Assembly (NCBI GenBank): GCA_030621515.1
Contig: JAUXHN010000014.1
Location: 1-39,407, forward strand
Direction: 5' to 3'
Length of the DNA stretch: 39,407 nt
From: Deltaproteobacteria bacterium
GTDB lineage: Bacteria > Myxococcota_A > Polyangia > JAAYKL01
A model generated the notes under the pieces. The model searched no databases. It saw only the letters and a program-made list of their open reading frames with translations, and was not told the origin of the DNA. The position numbers were made by a program, and so were the translations under genes. Every line of letters starts with the position of its first letter. The stretch's first letter is position 1. This document shows, piece by piece, positions 24,620-32,606 of the stretch.

Positions 24620-24862
24620 GTGCAAACCGAGCAAGAGATCATCGACTGGTTGCGCCAGCGAGTGGCCAGCAAACTCGATGTCAGCGCCGCTGAGATCGGC
24701 GCCGACGTGCCGTTCACCCGGCTGGGCATCGACTCCACCGAGGCGGTGGTGATCACCGGTGAGCTCCAGGAGTTGCTGGAGATCAGGGTGCCTCCCACCG
24801 CATTGTGGGACACTCCCACGATCAAGGAACTGGCCGAGTACCTGCTGAGCAAGTCCGGCTAG
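24620..24862 (+). CDS. Acyl carrier protein (set B)
   Basis: 80 aa from GTG 24620 with GAGGGGA upstream. LGIDSTEAVVITGELQELL holds the phosphopantetheine serine (GIDS) and helix II; WDTPTIKELAEYL is the usual end of free-standing carrier proteins of the PCP/ACP type. It follows the FAAL gene in the same direction. Its last four bases overlap the end of the convergent MBOAT gene (24859), so the two acylation partners lie tail to tail. Confidence 0.95.
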   Translation: MQTEQEIIDWLRQRVASKLDVSAAEIGADVPFTRLGIDSTEAVVITGELQELLEIRVPPTALWDTPTIKELAEYLLSKSG

Positions 24863-26274
24863 AACTGAAAGTAGATGAACTGCTCGGTGGTGTCCACCGC
24901 CCCGTAGAGTATGCCCAGGGTCAGCAGACACCACAGGACGGCCCGGACTGGGGCGGGCATCGACACGTCTTCACGACCTCGCAACTTCAGCCGGGTGGCG
25001 ATCACGCCCAGACCGATCAGGGCGATCATCCCCGCCAGCAAGTATAGCTGGGGACCGAAGCTCATCTTGCCGCCGACGATCCCACCGAGGACCTGCCCCA
25101 GGTGATCCATCGAAGTGCAGCGAAACAGCAGGATCAGGCCGCCGAGGTACAGGGAGTTCAAGACGACGGCCGCCGGATCGGACCACCGGCTCCGGCCGAA
25201 CCAGGGCCGATTGCGCGGGCGCCGGGTGACAATGAAACTACCTTCGTAGAAGGCGATGCCCATCCCGGCGAACAGACCGAGCAGGACGAACATCCAGGTA
25301 GCCCCGTGCCACAGCCCCATCAGCGACAGCACCGTGACCAGGTTGAGCAGCTTGCGCAGCGGCCCAGGCCGGCGCCGACCCATTATCGCGGTGAACAGGT
25401 AGTCGCGAAACCAGTGGCTCAGGGAGATGTGCCAGCGGTTCCAGAAGTCCACCGGGTTGCGAGCCAGGGTGGGCCAGTTGAAGTTCTCCCGCAACCGTAT
25501 GCCGATCATCCTCGCCAGTCCGATAGCGATGTCGGTGTAGCCGCTGAAGTCCATGTAGATCTGCAGGCCGAAGGCGGCGGTAGCCAGGATCAATGCCGGG
25601 GAGCCGGCCTGGCCCGGGTCGACGAAGATCTGATCGACGAACAGGCCCAGGCGGTCGGCGATCACCACCTTTTTGAACAGGCCCCACAGGGCCCGCTGGA
25701 AGCCGATTTCCCGGTCGGCGCGGGTGATATCCAGCTCACGCTGCAGCTGGGGCAACAGGCTGCCGGCACGTTCGATGGGGCCGGCAAGCAACTGGGGGAA
25801 GAAGGCCACGTACAGGGAGAATCCCAACAGATCCCGCGTGGGCTTCACCTTCTCCTGGTAAACGTCAATGGAGTAGGACATGGTCTGGAATGTGTAAAAT
25901 GAGATGCCCAGCGGCGCCATCCAGTGAAACTGCTCGGCGTTGCCCCAGCCCAGCGTGTCGGCCAGCAGGTTCCAGTTCTCGATGCCGAAATCGGCATACT
26001 TGAAGAAGACCAGCAACCCCAGGTTCACCGCGATGCTCAAGGCAAGCCATCGCTTGCCGTGGCCAGTCTCCACGGCGGCGGCAATGCGCTGGGCGGCGAA
26101 GAAGTCCACCAGGGTGGAGGTGAGCAACAGCAGGCAGTACCAGGGGTTGCCGAAACCGTAAAAGACGTAGGAGGCCACCACCAGCATCACCCGCCGCGGA
26201 CGGAACGGGAGCAACCTGTGCAGGACCAGCACCACGGCGAAGAAAATAGCGAAGGTGATCGTGTTGAAGCTCAT
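24859..26274 (-). CDS. MBOAT-family membrane O-acyltransferase (set B)
   Basis: 471 aa, about ten membrane helices. AlgI-type signatures: LGISFYTFQTMSYSIDVYQ, FFPQLLAGPIERAGSLLPQ, DFSGYTDIAIGLARMIG, NRWHISLSHWFRDYLF and the catalytic-histidine segment MGLWHGATWMF; the C-terminus reads EQFIYFQF. It is closer to AlgI than the set A MBOAT is, judging by the RWHISLSxWFRDYL motif. ATG 26274 overlaps the SGNH gene stop (ATGA), so the two are co-translated. It should receive the acyl group loaded on the ACP by the FAAL and pass it to an extracytoplasmic acceptor. Confidence 0.95.
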   Translation of the reverse strand: MSFNTITFAIFFAVVLVLHRLLPFRPRRVMLVVASYVFYGFGNPWYCLLLLTSTLVDFFAAQRIAAAVETGHGKRWLALSIAVNLGLLVFFKYADFGIENWNLLADTLGWGNAEQFHWMAPLGISFYTFQTMSYSIDVYQEKVKPTRDLLGFSLYVAFFPQLLAGPIERAGSLLPQLQRELDITRADREIGFQRALWGLFKKVVIADRLGLFVDQIFVDPGQAGSPALILATAAFGLQIYMDFSGYTDIAIGLARMIGIRLRENFNWPTLARNPVDFWNRWHISLSHWFRDYLFTAIMGRRRPGPLRKLLNLVTVLSLMGLWHGATWMFVLLGLFAGMGIAFYEGSFIVTRRPRNRPWFGRSRWSDPAAVVLNSLYLGGLILLFRCTSMDHLGQVLGGIVGGKMSFGPQLYLLAGMIALIGLGVIATRLKLRGREDVSMPAPVRAVLWCLLTLGILYGAVDTTEQFIYFQF

Positions 26275-27374
26275 CGCCCGAGCTCCTCGTCGATCACCTC
26301 GAGCAGCCGCCGGCCGTAGGCCTCGTGGGCCGTATCGTCGAAGTGTCCGGGGGTGAGGAACCGCTCGGCTTCGACGGACAGATGAAGATCGTGGACCGGG
26401 ATGGACGAGTCATCGAGGACCTCGCCGGCCTCGTCGATGAATCGCTGGACGTTGGCCAGGGAAGCCCGGTCTATCACGCCGGTGTTCACCGGGCACCAGA
26501 TCCACAGAACGCGGGTACCGGTCCCAGCGAGTCGCTCCCGCAGCCGGGGAAGAAAGGCACGGAAGCTCTCCAACCGCTCCCGCAGTCCGCTGTCGTTGAG
26601 CCCTCGTTGCTCGCCCCGCCGCTTTCCCGCCTCCTTCAGCTCGACGAGCGCAGCTCGCTGATCGATCCAGAAGATCGACCCCTCGTCGCTCGCGGCGCTG
26701 TCGAGCCGCTGCCGTGGCCGACGCAGCTTGCCCAGCACCCAGCGGTGCCACCGCATCGACATCTGCTCGGCCGTGAGGTCGAGGACGGCGAACCGAGAAC
26801 GAGCCAGGTGGCTGTGGAGTTGAACGAAGCGCCTGACCATGCCCTCGGTGGTCAGGCTCCCGGCGAAGGCGGCGTCGGGCAGCCATCTCCAGATGGCCGG
26901 ATCACCGGCCAGGAGCGGGATATCGGAGAAGGGGAAATCCAGGTTCATCTGCGGCAAGGGCTCGAAGTTGGTGGCTGCCACGGCAAAGACCACCAGGTCG
27001 GCCCCGCGTTCGACGGCCTTCATCGACAGCAGCTCCATCTCGCTGGCGCGGATCCCCGAGCAGGCCCAGTTCTCCAGGTGTGCCGGCGGCTCCCGCGTCT
27101 CGAGTCCTCGCCGGACGTAGGCCGGAGCTATTTCGGAGGAGTCGGCGATCTCCGGAGCAACCCCCTGTGAGTTGGTGATCAGCACCACCACGGGCGCTTC
27201 GTCCCCGTACTCCACATCGATGTACTCTGGCCAGCCCCGGTGGAAGACCTGGTTGCGGATCACCTCGTCGGCCCCGGGTGTCCGGCCGTAGGGCAAGACG
27301 CGCCAGGCCGTGACCTCGAGCAGAATCAGCATCACGGCGAGCCAGGAGAACGGGCTGCCGGTGATCTTTTTCAT
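26271..27374 (-). CDS. Membrane-anchored SGNH/DltD-like protein (set B)
   Basis: 367 aa from ATG 27374, which overlaps the double sulfatase-like gene stop; the 412-aa ORF reaches back into that gene. The N-terminus is a single membrane anchor (SWLAVMLILLEVTAWRVL), placing the rest outside the membrane. VVLITNSQGVAPE holds the putative nucleophile serine in an NSQ context, and FDDTAHEAYGRRLLEVI near the end gives the DxxH catalytic pair, so the triad appears complete, unlike the set A counterpart. DltD, AlgJ and AlgX play this role beside MBOAT proteins. It is co-translated with MBOAT set B, supporting a two-step transfer: MBOAT exports the acyl group and this protein places it on the final acceptor. 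Confidence 0.85.
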   Translation of the reverse strand: MKKITGSPFSWLAVMLILLEVTAWRVLPYGRTPGADEVIRNQVFHRGWPEYIDVEYGDEAPVVVLITNSQGVAPEIADSSEIAPAYVRRGLETREPPAHLENWACSGIRASEMELLSMKAVERGADLVVFAVAATNFEPLPQMNLDFPFSDIPLLAGDPAIWRWLPDAAFAGSLTTEGMVRRFVQLHSHLARSRFAVLDLTAEQMSMRWHRWVLGKLRRPRQRLDSAASDEGSIFWIDQRAALVELKEAGKRRGEQRGLNDSGLRERLESFRAFLPRLRERLAGTGTRVLWIWCPVNTGVIDRASLANVQRFIDEAGEVLDDSSIPVHDLHLSVEAERFLTPGHFDDTAHEAYGRRLLEVIDEELGR

Positions 27375-30121
27375 CGGTCCCGCCCGCCGCCTGCGCCCTC
27401 CCGCGAGTCGATGTAGCCCAGGGCGCGCAACCGCTTTTGCAGATTGCGGTAGAAGTCCTGTGTTTCTTGCGACGGTTGACCGGCCGGCACCGTGTGCTGA
27501 TCGATCCACTCCTCGAGGCGAACGAGCAGCTCCTCGCCCCGATCTCCGCTGCCGGCGAGGTTGACGAGTTCTCCGGGGTCAGCTTGCAGGTCGAACAGCT
27601 CCCGCAGACCCTCGCGGGGATTCAGAATTGCCTTGCGCCGCTCGCTGACCAGCGTGAACTGATTGGGCTTGTTTTTCGCTCCAGCGCGATCGCGACCATT
27701 GCCGGCGTATAACCACGTACGGGCGACCACCTCGCCCCGGGGGCGAGGAGTCCTGCCGGCCGAAGCCTCGCGCACGATATCGTTCACCCAGAAAGTAGAT
27801 GCGGCGCCGAGCACCCGACCGGACTTCTTTGAGCGGGGGTTGTAGATGATCAACGGCACATGCACCAGCTCGTCGTGCACCGTAGCGCCGTGGCCGATCC
27901 GAGTCCGTTCCTTGAACTCCTCGCCGTGGTCGGAGAACAGGATGACCAGGGTATTCTCGGCCAGGCCCAGGGTGTCGAGCCGATCGAGCAGCTGGCCCAC
28001 GTACCGGTCGGTGTGGAACAGCTCGGCCTGGTGCAACGCGACGAGGCACTCTACCTCCGTGGGAGTCAAGCTGTCCTCGATCCGACGGATCTCGTCCACG
28101 TCGAGGTTGTTCACCACTCTCCCACAGCGCTCCGGGTCGTACCCGAACCGGCGCTCCACCTCGGATGGAGGCGCGTAGTTCAGGTGCGGATCCAAGTAGT
28201 GCACCCAGAGAAAGAACCGGTCGTCCCGGTGCTGCCCAAGCCATCGGGACACCTCGTTGGTAAGCTGGGGCGCGGTCACGCTGTACCGGCCCTTGCTGAT
28301 GTTGGTCACCTCTTGGAAGCCGCGCATCAGGTTTCCTGGGGCGGTTTGCTCGTTGTCCGTCATGTTGAGGGCGTAGTGATCGGTGAGCGCGGCCGTGGTG
28401 AAACCCCGCGCTGTCATCTCCTCGCCGAGGAACGATTGCTTCTCGTAGTGAGCCAGCACGTGTTCCATGGGCTCGTTGGCGATCAGCGACCCGGACATGA
28501 TCGCGGTGAATGCGGGCAGGGTAACCGGCGCCGGGCTGTAGGCGTTCTCGAACAGGATGCTCTTCTCGGCGTAGGCGCAGATATTGGGAGTGGTGTCTCT
28601 CTCGTTGCCGTAACACGGCAGGTGATCGGCACGGACCGTGTCGATGGTGAGCAGCAGTACGTTGCAATCGGGGCACGCCAGACCGGATAAGGCCTCTTTA
28701 ACGGACAACGAGTCGTCCTTCACCAAATAGCCGAGCGCCTCGAGCCGCGCGCGCTGCTCGGCGTCAACATCGACCTTGTCGGGGCGCTCCGCCGCCGGCC
28801 TGGCCGCCCAGTCCAGGCGGGCGGCCTTTAACTCGTCGAGCCGAGCCTCGAGGCGATCCTGCTCCTCGGGGTACGCCGCAGCGAGGTCGTCCTGCTCGCC
28901 CGGGTCGCGCTCGAGGTCGAACAGTTGCTGACCGTTCTCCCGGCGGCGGTTGTAGTACTTCCACTTGCCCAGGTGCAGGCTCTCTGGTAGCTCGTTCTCC
29001 ACCGCGTCCCGCTGGGCCACCGACTCCTCGATCGAACTCTCTCCGTCCAGGGCGAAGCCGAGCAGGCTCTGGCCGTCGATCCCTCGGGCCGGCGGCAGAT
29101 CGGCCGCCTCGAGCAGGGTGGGAAGGATGTCGATGCCGCGGGAGATACCGCGTACTCTCTTGCCGGCCAGGACTTTCCCCGGCAGCTTGACGATCAACGG
29201 CACGCGCAGCAGCTCGTCGTACAGGGTGTGCGAGTGCCACCCCATCCAGCCGTGCTCGCCGAACTCCTCGCCGTGGTCCGAAGTGAAGACGATCAGGGTG
29301 TCGTCGTACAGGCCGAGCTTCTGGAGCTGCGACACCAGATTGCCGAACGCCTCGTCTACCGAGTGGATCTCCGCGCCGTAGGTGGCGATGATGTGGCGGC
29401 GATCATCGTCGTCGATCTCGAGCTGGCCGTGGTTGATCTTGTTGAGCAGATCCTTGTCGATGTAGTCCGGCAGCTCGCCGTCGTAGCGGTGGCCGATGGC
29501 GTCGAGATGGCGCTGCTCTGCCAGGTAGGGATGGTGCGGCTCGTAGGTGTGGAGGAAAAGGAAGAACTGCTCGTCCTGATGCTGTTCGAGCCAGTCGTTG
29601 GCCTGCTCGACCGTCTTGCGGAAGCGAGCGCGGATCCCCCGCTTGAACACCGTGTTGTACTCGTCGAACCCCTGGCTGAAGCCCCAGAGCCGATCGACCT
29701 GTCCGGAGTCGCTGAAGCCCGCGGTGCGGTAGCCGCCGGCCTTGAAGAGCTCGGCCATGGTGACCATCTCTTCGGGCAACGGCACCTTGCGAGAGAAGAA
29801 CGCCCCGTGGTGGGATGGGATCAGCGAGGTGAAGATGGAGGCGTGGGACGGCTCGGTGGACGGGGCCTGGGCCAGGCTGGTCTCGAACAGGACCGCGTCC
29901 CGCGCGAAGCGGTCGACGAACGGCGAGGTGGGGTGCTCCCACCCGTAGCAACCGAGGTGATCGGCCCGCAGTGTATCGATGGAAATCAAGATCACGTTGG
30001 CGCCCTTCCACGGCCAGGGTGCCCCGGACTGTTCGCGACCCACGAGTCGGAGCAGGGCGAACAGCACCATCAGGCCACACGCGGCGGCGATCACAACAGC
30101 GACTATTGTTTTCCTTCTCAT
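27371..30121 (-). CDS. Giant membrane-anchored protein with two alkaline-phosphatase/sulfatase-like domains
   Basis: About 916 aa from ATG 30121 (a TTG four codons upstream is possible). One N-terminal membrane helix (IVAVVIAAACGLMVLFALL) is followed by two complete PF00884-type domains. Domain 1 (about 40-450) has NVILISIDTLRADHLGCYG, the loop APSTEPSHASIFTSL, FTSDHGEEFGEHG and ends LEALGYL. Domain 2 (about 465-910) has NVLLLTIDTVRADHLPCYG, the loop PVTLPAFTAIMSG, LFSDHGEEFKE and ends LRALGYI. Both nucleophile loops carry Thr where sulfatases carry Cys/Ser, so formylglycine chemistry is unlikely; phosphatase or phosphotransferase activity is more plausible. Each domain keeps its metal-ligand motifs, so neither looks dead. 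It heads the SGNH-MBOAT set B operon. Confidence 0.9.
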   Translation of the reverse strand: MRRKTIVAVVIAAACGLMVLFALLRLVGREQSGAPWPWKGANVILISIDTLRADHLGCYGWEHPTSPFVDRFARDAVLFETSLAQAPSTEPSHASIFTSLIPSHHGAFFSRKVPLPEEMVTMAELFKAGGYRTAGFSDSGQVDRLWGFSQGFDEYNTVFKRGIRARFRKTVEQANDWLEQHQDEQFFLFLHTYEPHHPYLAEQRHLDAIGHRYDGELPDYIDKDLLNKINHGQLEIDDDDRRHIIATYGAEIHSVDEAFGNLVSQLQKLGLYDDTLIVFTSDHGEEFGEHGWMGWHSHTLYDELLRVPLIVKLPGKVLAGKRVRGISRGIDILPTLLEAADLPPARGIDGQSLLGFALDGESSIEESVAQRDAVENELPESLHLGKWKYYNRRRENGQQLFDLERDPGEQDDLAAAYPEEQDRLEARLDELKAARLDWAARPAAERPDKVDVDAEQRARLEALGYLVKDDSLSVKEALSGLACPDCNVLLLTIDTVRADHLPCYGNERDTTPNICAYAEKSILFENAYSPAPVTLPAFTAIMSGSLIANEPMEHVLAHYEKQSFLGEEMTARGFTTAALTDHYALNMTDNEQTAPGNLMRGFQEVTNISKGRYSVTAPQLTNEVSRWLGQHRDDRFFLWVHYLDPHLNYAPPSEVERRFGYDPERCGRVVNNLDVDEIRRIEDSLTPTEVECLVALHQAELFHTDRYVGQLLDRLDTLGLAENTLVILFSDHGEEFKERTRIGHGATVHDELVHVPLIIYNPRSKKSGRVLGAASTFWVNDIVREASAGRTPRPRGEVVARTWLYAGNGRDRAGAKNKPNQFTLVSERRKAILNPREGLRELFDLQADPGELVNLAGSGDRGEELLVRLEEWIDQHTVPAGQPSQETQDFYRNLQKRLRALGYIDSREGAGGGRDR

Positions 30122-30166
30122 GATAAGCTGCAATTCATACGATATTCCCGTGTATTTATAAAGCGA

Positions 30167-31855
30167 TCAACGATCCAAAGAAGACAGGTGCTGTAGGTGT
30201 TTCCTGGCCCGCTCGACGTACATGGCGTCCTTGTTCTGCTTCCCCAGTTCGAGCACGCGCTCCCACGCGGTGACGGCTCTTGCGCGGCGCTTCGGCATTC
30301 TTTCCGTCATCAACGCCAGGTTGTGATGGGAGGAGATGTATTGCGGATTGAGATCGATCGATCTCTCGTACTCCTCGACGGCCCTGTCGATCTTTTTCAT
30401 CTGCCGGAACTTGTTCCCGAGATTGTAGTGGACCATGAATCGGCTGCCTGTCTCGTCCACCAGATCCATCTGCGTGACCGCGATACCAAGGGCGAGGGCG
30501 CCCGCGGCCAGTCCGATGGGGATCATTCGCTTCTTGCGGATCTTTTCGAATAACCAGATGACCCCGTAGGCCGCAAACAGGACCAGGAACGGCGCGACGG
30601 GCATCCTGTAATGAGAGAGAACGAAGAAAATCATCAACGACACCACGTAGGTGAGCACCATGGCGTACAGGGGGAACACCATCGCCTCTTTCTTTTTCCA
30701 CGCGAGCGCCATCCCGAGCAATGCGAGGGGCGCTACCAGCCCGAACGTGGGCAACGGTAATTTCATAACCGACGAGAAGTTGCGCGACGATGGATAGTCG
30801 CGGCTGTTGCCGGACTCGAATTCATTGAAGAACAGGCCGAGCTTCAATCCCAGGAGGCGGATCCATTGACCGGGGTGAGCGGCTATATGAGACGACGCCC
30901 GGTTCCACCAGTACCTGGAGATCTCCGACGGCGCGAGATCTTCGCCCATATCGCCGCTGGCCACCTTCGCGTACGCCAGCCGTTGCTGCATCGGGTCATC
31001 CGCCCGGGTCGGAGGGAACACGGACGGGACTCTGAAGACCCCTGTCGCCCCGGGCCCGTTGCCTATGTAGAAATTCGCGCCGCCCTGGGCGCTGATCAAC
31101 ACGATATCGTCTCCCACCACCAGGTTGCGAAAAGTGACCGGGAGGACCACTGCGCACGTCGATACGCCGAACACCAACGCCATGACAAACAGTCGCGTTC
31201 TGGAAAGCCTGCGGTGAAACGAGAAGTACATCCAGGGCAATATGGGGATGACGAGAAGGAGGACGTTGGGTCTGGCGAGGGCGCTGATGCCGAGGAGCGC
31301 TCCGGCCAGAGCCCAATTAAGGATGCCCGGCCGGGACGAAGCCCGAACCAGCGCCAGCGCCAGCAGGAGGTTGAGCGGAGTCTGGATGGCGGCGACCAGG
31401 AGGACTCCGTCGTAGAAGACCGACATGGAGTACACCGACCACGTGAGCGCGGCCAGTGCTCCTGTCGCGGCGCCGAGGGTTCGCTTGCCCAGGAGGTAAA
31501 TCAGCGCGCAACTCCCCGCCCCGATCACCAGCTGGAAGAGCCTGGCCGCGTAGATACTCGCTCCGGTGATCTTGTACAGGATGCCGAGCGTGTAGGGGTA
31601 AAGGGGGGCCAGGAAGAAAACGTCGTCTCCGAGCCACTCCCCAGAGGCTATCCGGGTCGCCCACTCGTGATACACACCCGGATCCACGGAGGGAAAATAG
31701 AAGTACGGATCGTTCGCTTCTATCTGGAAAAAATGAACCAGCCGCACCAGGAGCCCCAGCGCCACCAGACCGATGACGACCAGGCGCTCGTGCTTCTCCA
31801 CCATCGCGGATAACCCGATCTTGGGGGTTGTCGCCTTTGATTTCGACCTGGCCAT
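30167..31855 (-). CDS. Multi-pass membrane glycosyltransferase (GT39-like) with C-terminal TPR
   Basis: About 562 aa from ATG 31855 (TTG 31876 is possible). Ten or more hydrophobic helices, with a first loop SVDPGVYHEWATRIASGEW containing the acidic motif of GT-C enzymes, followed by FFLAPLYPYTLGILY and later GNGPGATGVFRVP. The last 90 residues hold a TPR (VHYNLGNKFRQMKKIDRAVEEYERSIDLNPQ region). It probably uses a polyprenyl-phosphate sugar at the outer face of the inner membrane. It lies 45 bases upstream, on the same strand, of the double sulfatase-like gene and may be in its operon, though that gap leaves room for a promoter. The C-terminal TPR may dock a polymer or partner protein. Confidence 0.88.
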   Translation of the reverse strand: MARSKSKATTPKIGLSAMVEKHERLVVIGLVALGLLVRLVHFFQIEANDPYFYFPSVDPGVYHEWATRIASGEWLGDDVFFLAPLYPYTLGILYKITGASIYAARLFQLVIGAGSCALIYLLGKRTLGAATGALAALTWSVYSMSVFYDGVLLVAAIQTPLNLLLALALVRASSRPGILNWALAGALLGISALARPNVLLLVIPILPWMYFSFHRRLSRTRLFVMALVFGVSTCAVVLPVTFRNLVVGDDIVLISAQGGANFYIGNGPGATGVFRVPSVFPPTRADDPMQQRLAYAKVASGDMGEDLAPSEISRYWWNRASSHIAAHPGQWIRLLGLKLGLFFNEFESGNSRDYPSSRNFSSVMKLPLPTFGLVAPLALLGMALAWKKKEAMVFPLYAMVLTYVVSLMIFFVLSHYRMPVAPFLVLFAAYGVIWLFEKIRKKRMIPIGLAAGALALGIAVTQMDLVDETGSRFMVHYNLGNKFRQMKKIDRAVEEYERSIDLNPQYISSHHNLALMTERMPKRRARAVTAWERVLELGKQNKDAMYVERARKHLQHLSSLDR

Positions 31856-31955
31856 GGGCTGAATGATAACACTCAATCTCCGATTCTACTCTCAAGGATT
31901 TTCTGTTATCGTCGCGCTTGATTGACATGCATTTTCCGAGTCGAAGGAGCTTCAC

Positions 31956-32537
31956 ATGAAGAAGGTCGTTTTCATTACACTCCTGGCAGCAGTGTTTTCC
32001 TTGTCGTGCTCGAGCGGTCCGGAGGGGACCGGGACCGGCGATTGTGCGGATGACAAGGACAATGACGGAGACGGCCTGATCGATTGCGAGGACGACGGAT
32101 GCGACTTCGACGAGCGCTGTGCCGAGATCGCCCGCAAGGCCAGGGAGGCGGAAGACATTGCCACGGAGGCCAGGAAGAAGGCCGAGAAAGACGCTGCGGA
32201 GAAGGCCGCAAATGACGAGGCCAATCCGTATGTCGTGATAGACGACCTCTGGATTCAGCGGGCGCATAACGGAAGGAACGTGGCCCTGGACGCCGCCAGG
32301 GAATACTGCGAGCGCCTGAAACTGGCGGATCACAACGACTGGCGCCTTCCCACCGAGGCCGAGGCCGTGAAGGCCGCCAAGAGCAGAAAGCTCCTGTTCG
32401 AGGCCTTCGCGATGTGGACCTCGACCCTGCGTTCAAAGAAAAGAGGTGTCATTGTGGGCATTACCTCTGGCGCGGCGAACGAATTGGGCGTAATTTATGA
32501 TGGAGACTGCAGAGCCCGTTGTGTTCGGGTTAATTGA
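31956..32537 (+). CDS. Small lipoprotein with Asp-rich calcium-binding-like motif and DUF1566/Lcl-type C-terminus
   Basis: 193 aa; AAGGAG lies seven bases before the ATG. The signal peptide ends VFSLSC, a lipobox. CADDKDNDGDGLIDCEDDGCD is a thrombospondin type 3-like acidic, disulfide-linked calcium motif common in deltaproteobacterial surface lipoproteins. A charged, probably helical Ala/Lys/Glu stretch follows (about residues 55-90). The end, with YCERLKLADHNDWRLPTEAEA and AMWTSTL and a final CVRV, is the pattern of DUF1566/Lcl-type domains. Probably an outer-membrane lipoprotein of unknown function. It is monocistronic, with its own terminator downstream. Confidence 0.85.
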   Translation: MKKVVFITLLAAVFSLSCSSGPEGTGTGDCADDKDNDGDGLIDCEDDGCDFDERCAEIARKAREAEDIATEARKKAEKDAAEKAANDEANPYVVIDDLWIQRAHNGRNVALDAAREYCERLKLADHNDWRLPTEAEAVKAAKSRKLLFEAFAMWTSTLRSKKRGVIVGITSGAANELGVIYDGDCRARCVRVN

Positions 32538-32568
32538 TTTTTCCGGTTTATGATATCGTGATCGAGGG

Positions 32569-32598
32569 TGCCTGACATTCCGGGCAACTCTTTTTTTT
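32569..32598 (+). terminator. Rho-independent terminator after the small lipoprotein gene
   Basis: TGCCTG-ACATTC-CGGGCA forms a 6-bp stem (one G-T pair) with a 6-base loop, followed after ACTC by eight T. It lies 31 bases after the lipoprotein stop. The T run ends nine bases before the ATG of the next gene, so the next gene must be expressed either by read-through or from a start site very close to its ATG. Confidence 0.65.
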
Positions 32599-32606
32599 GA
32601 AAGCAA

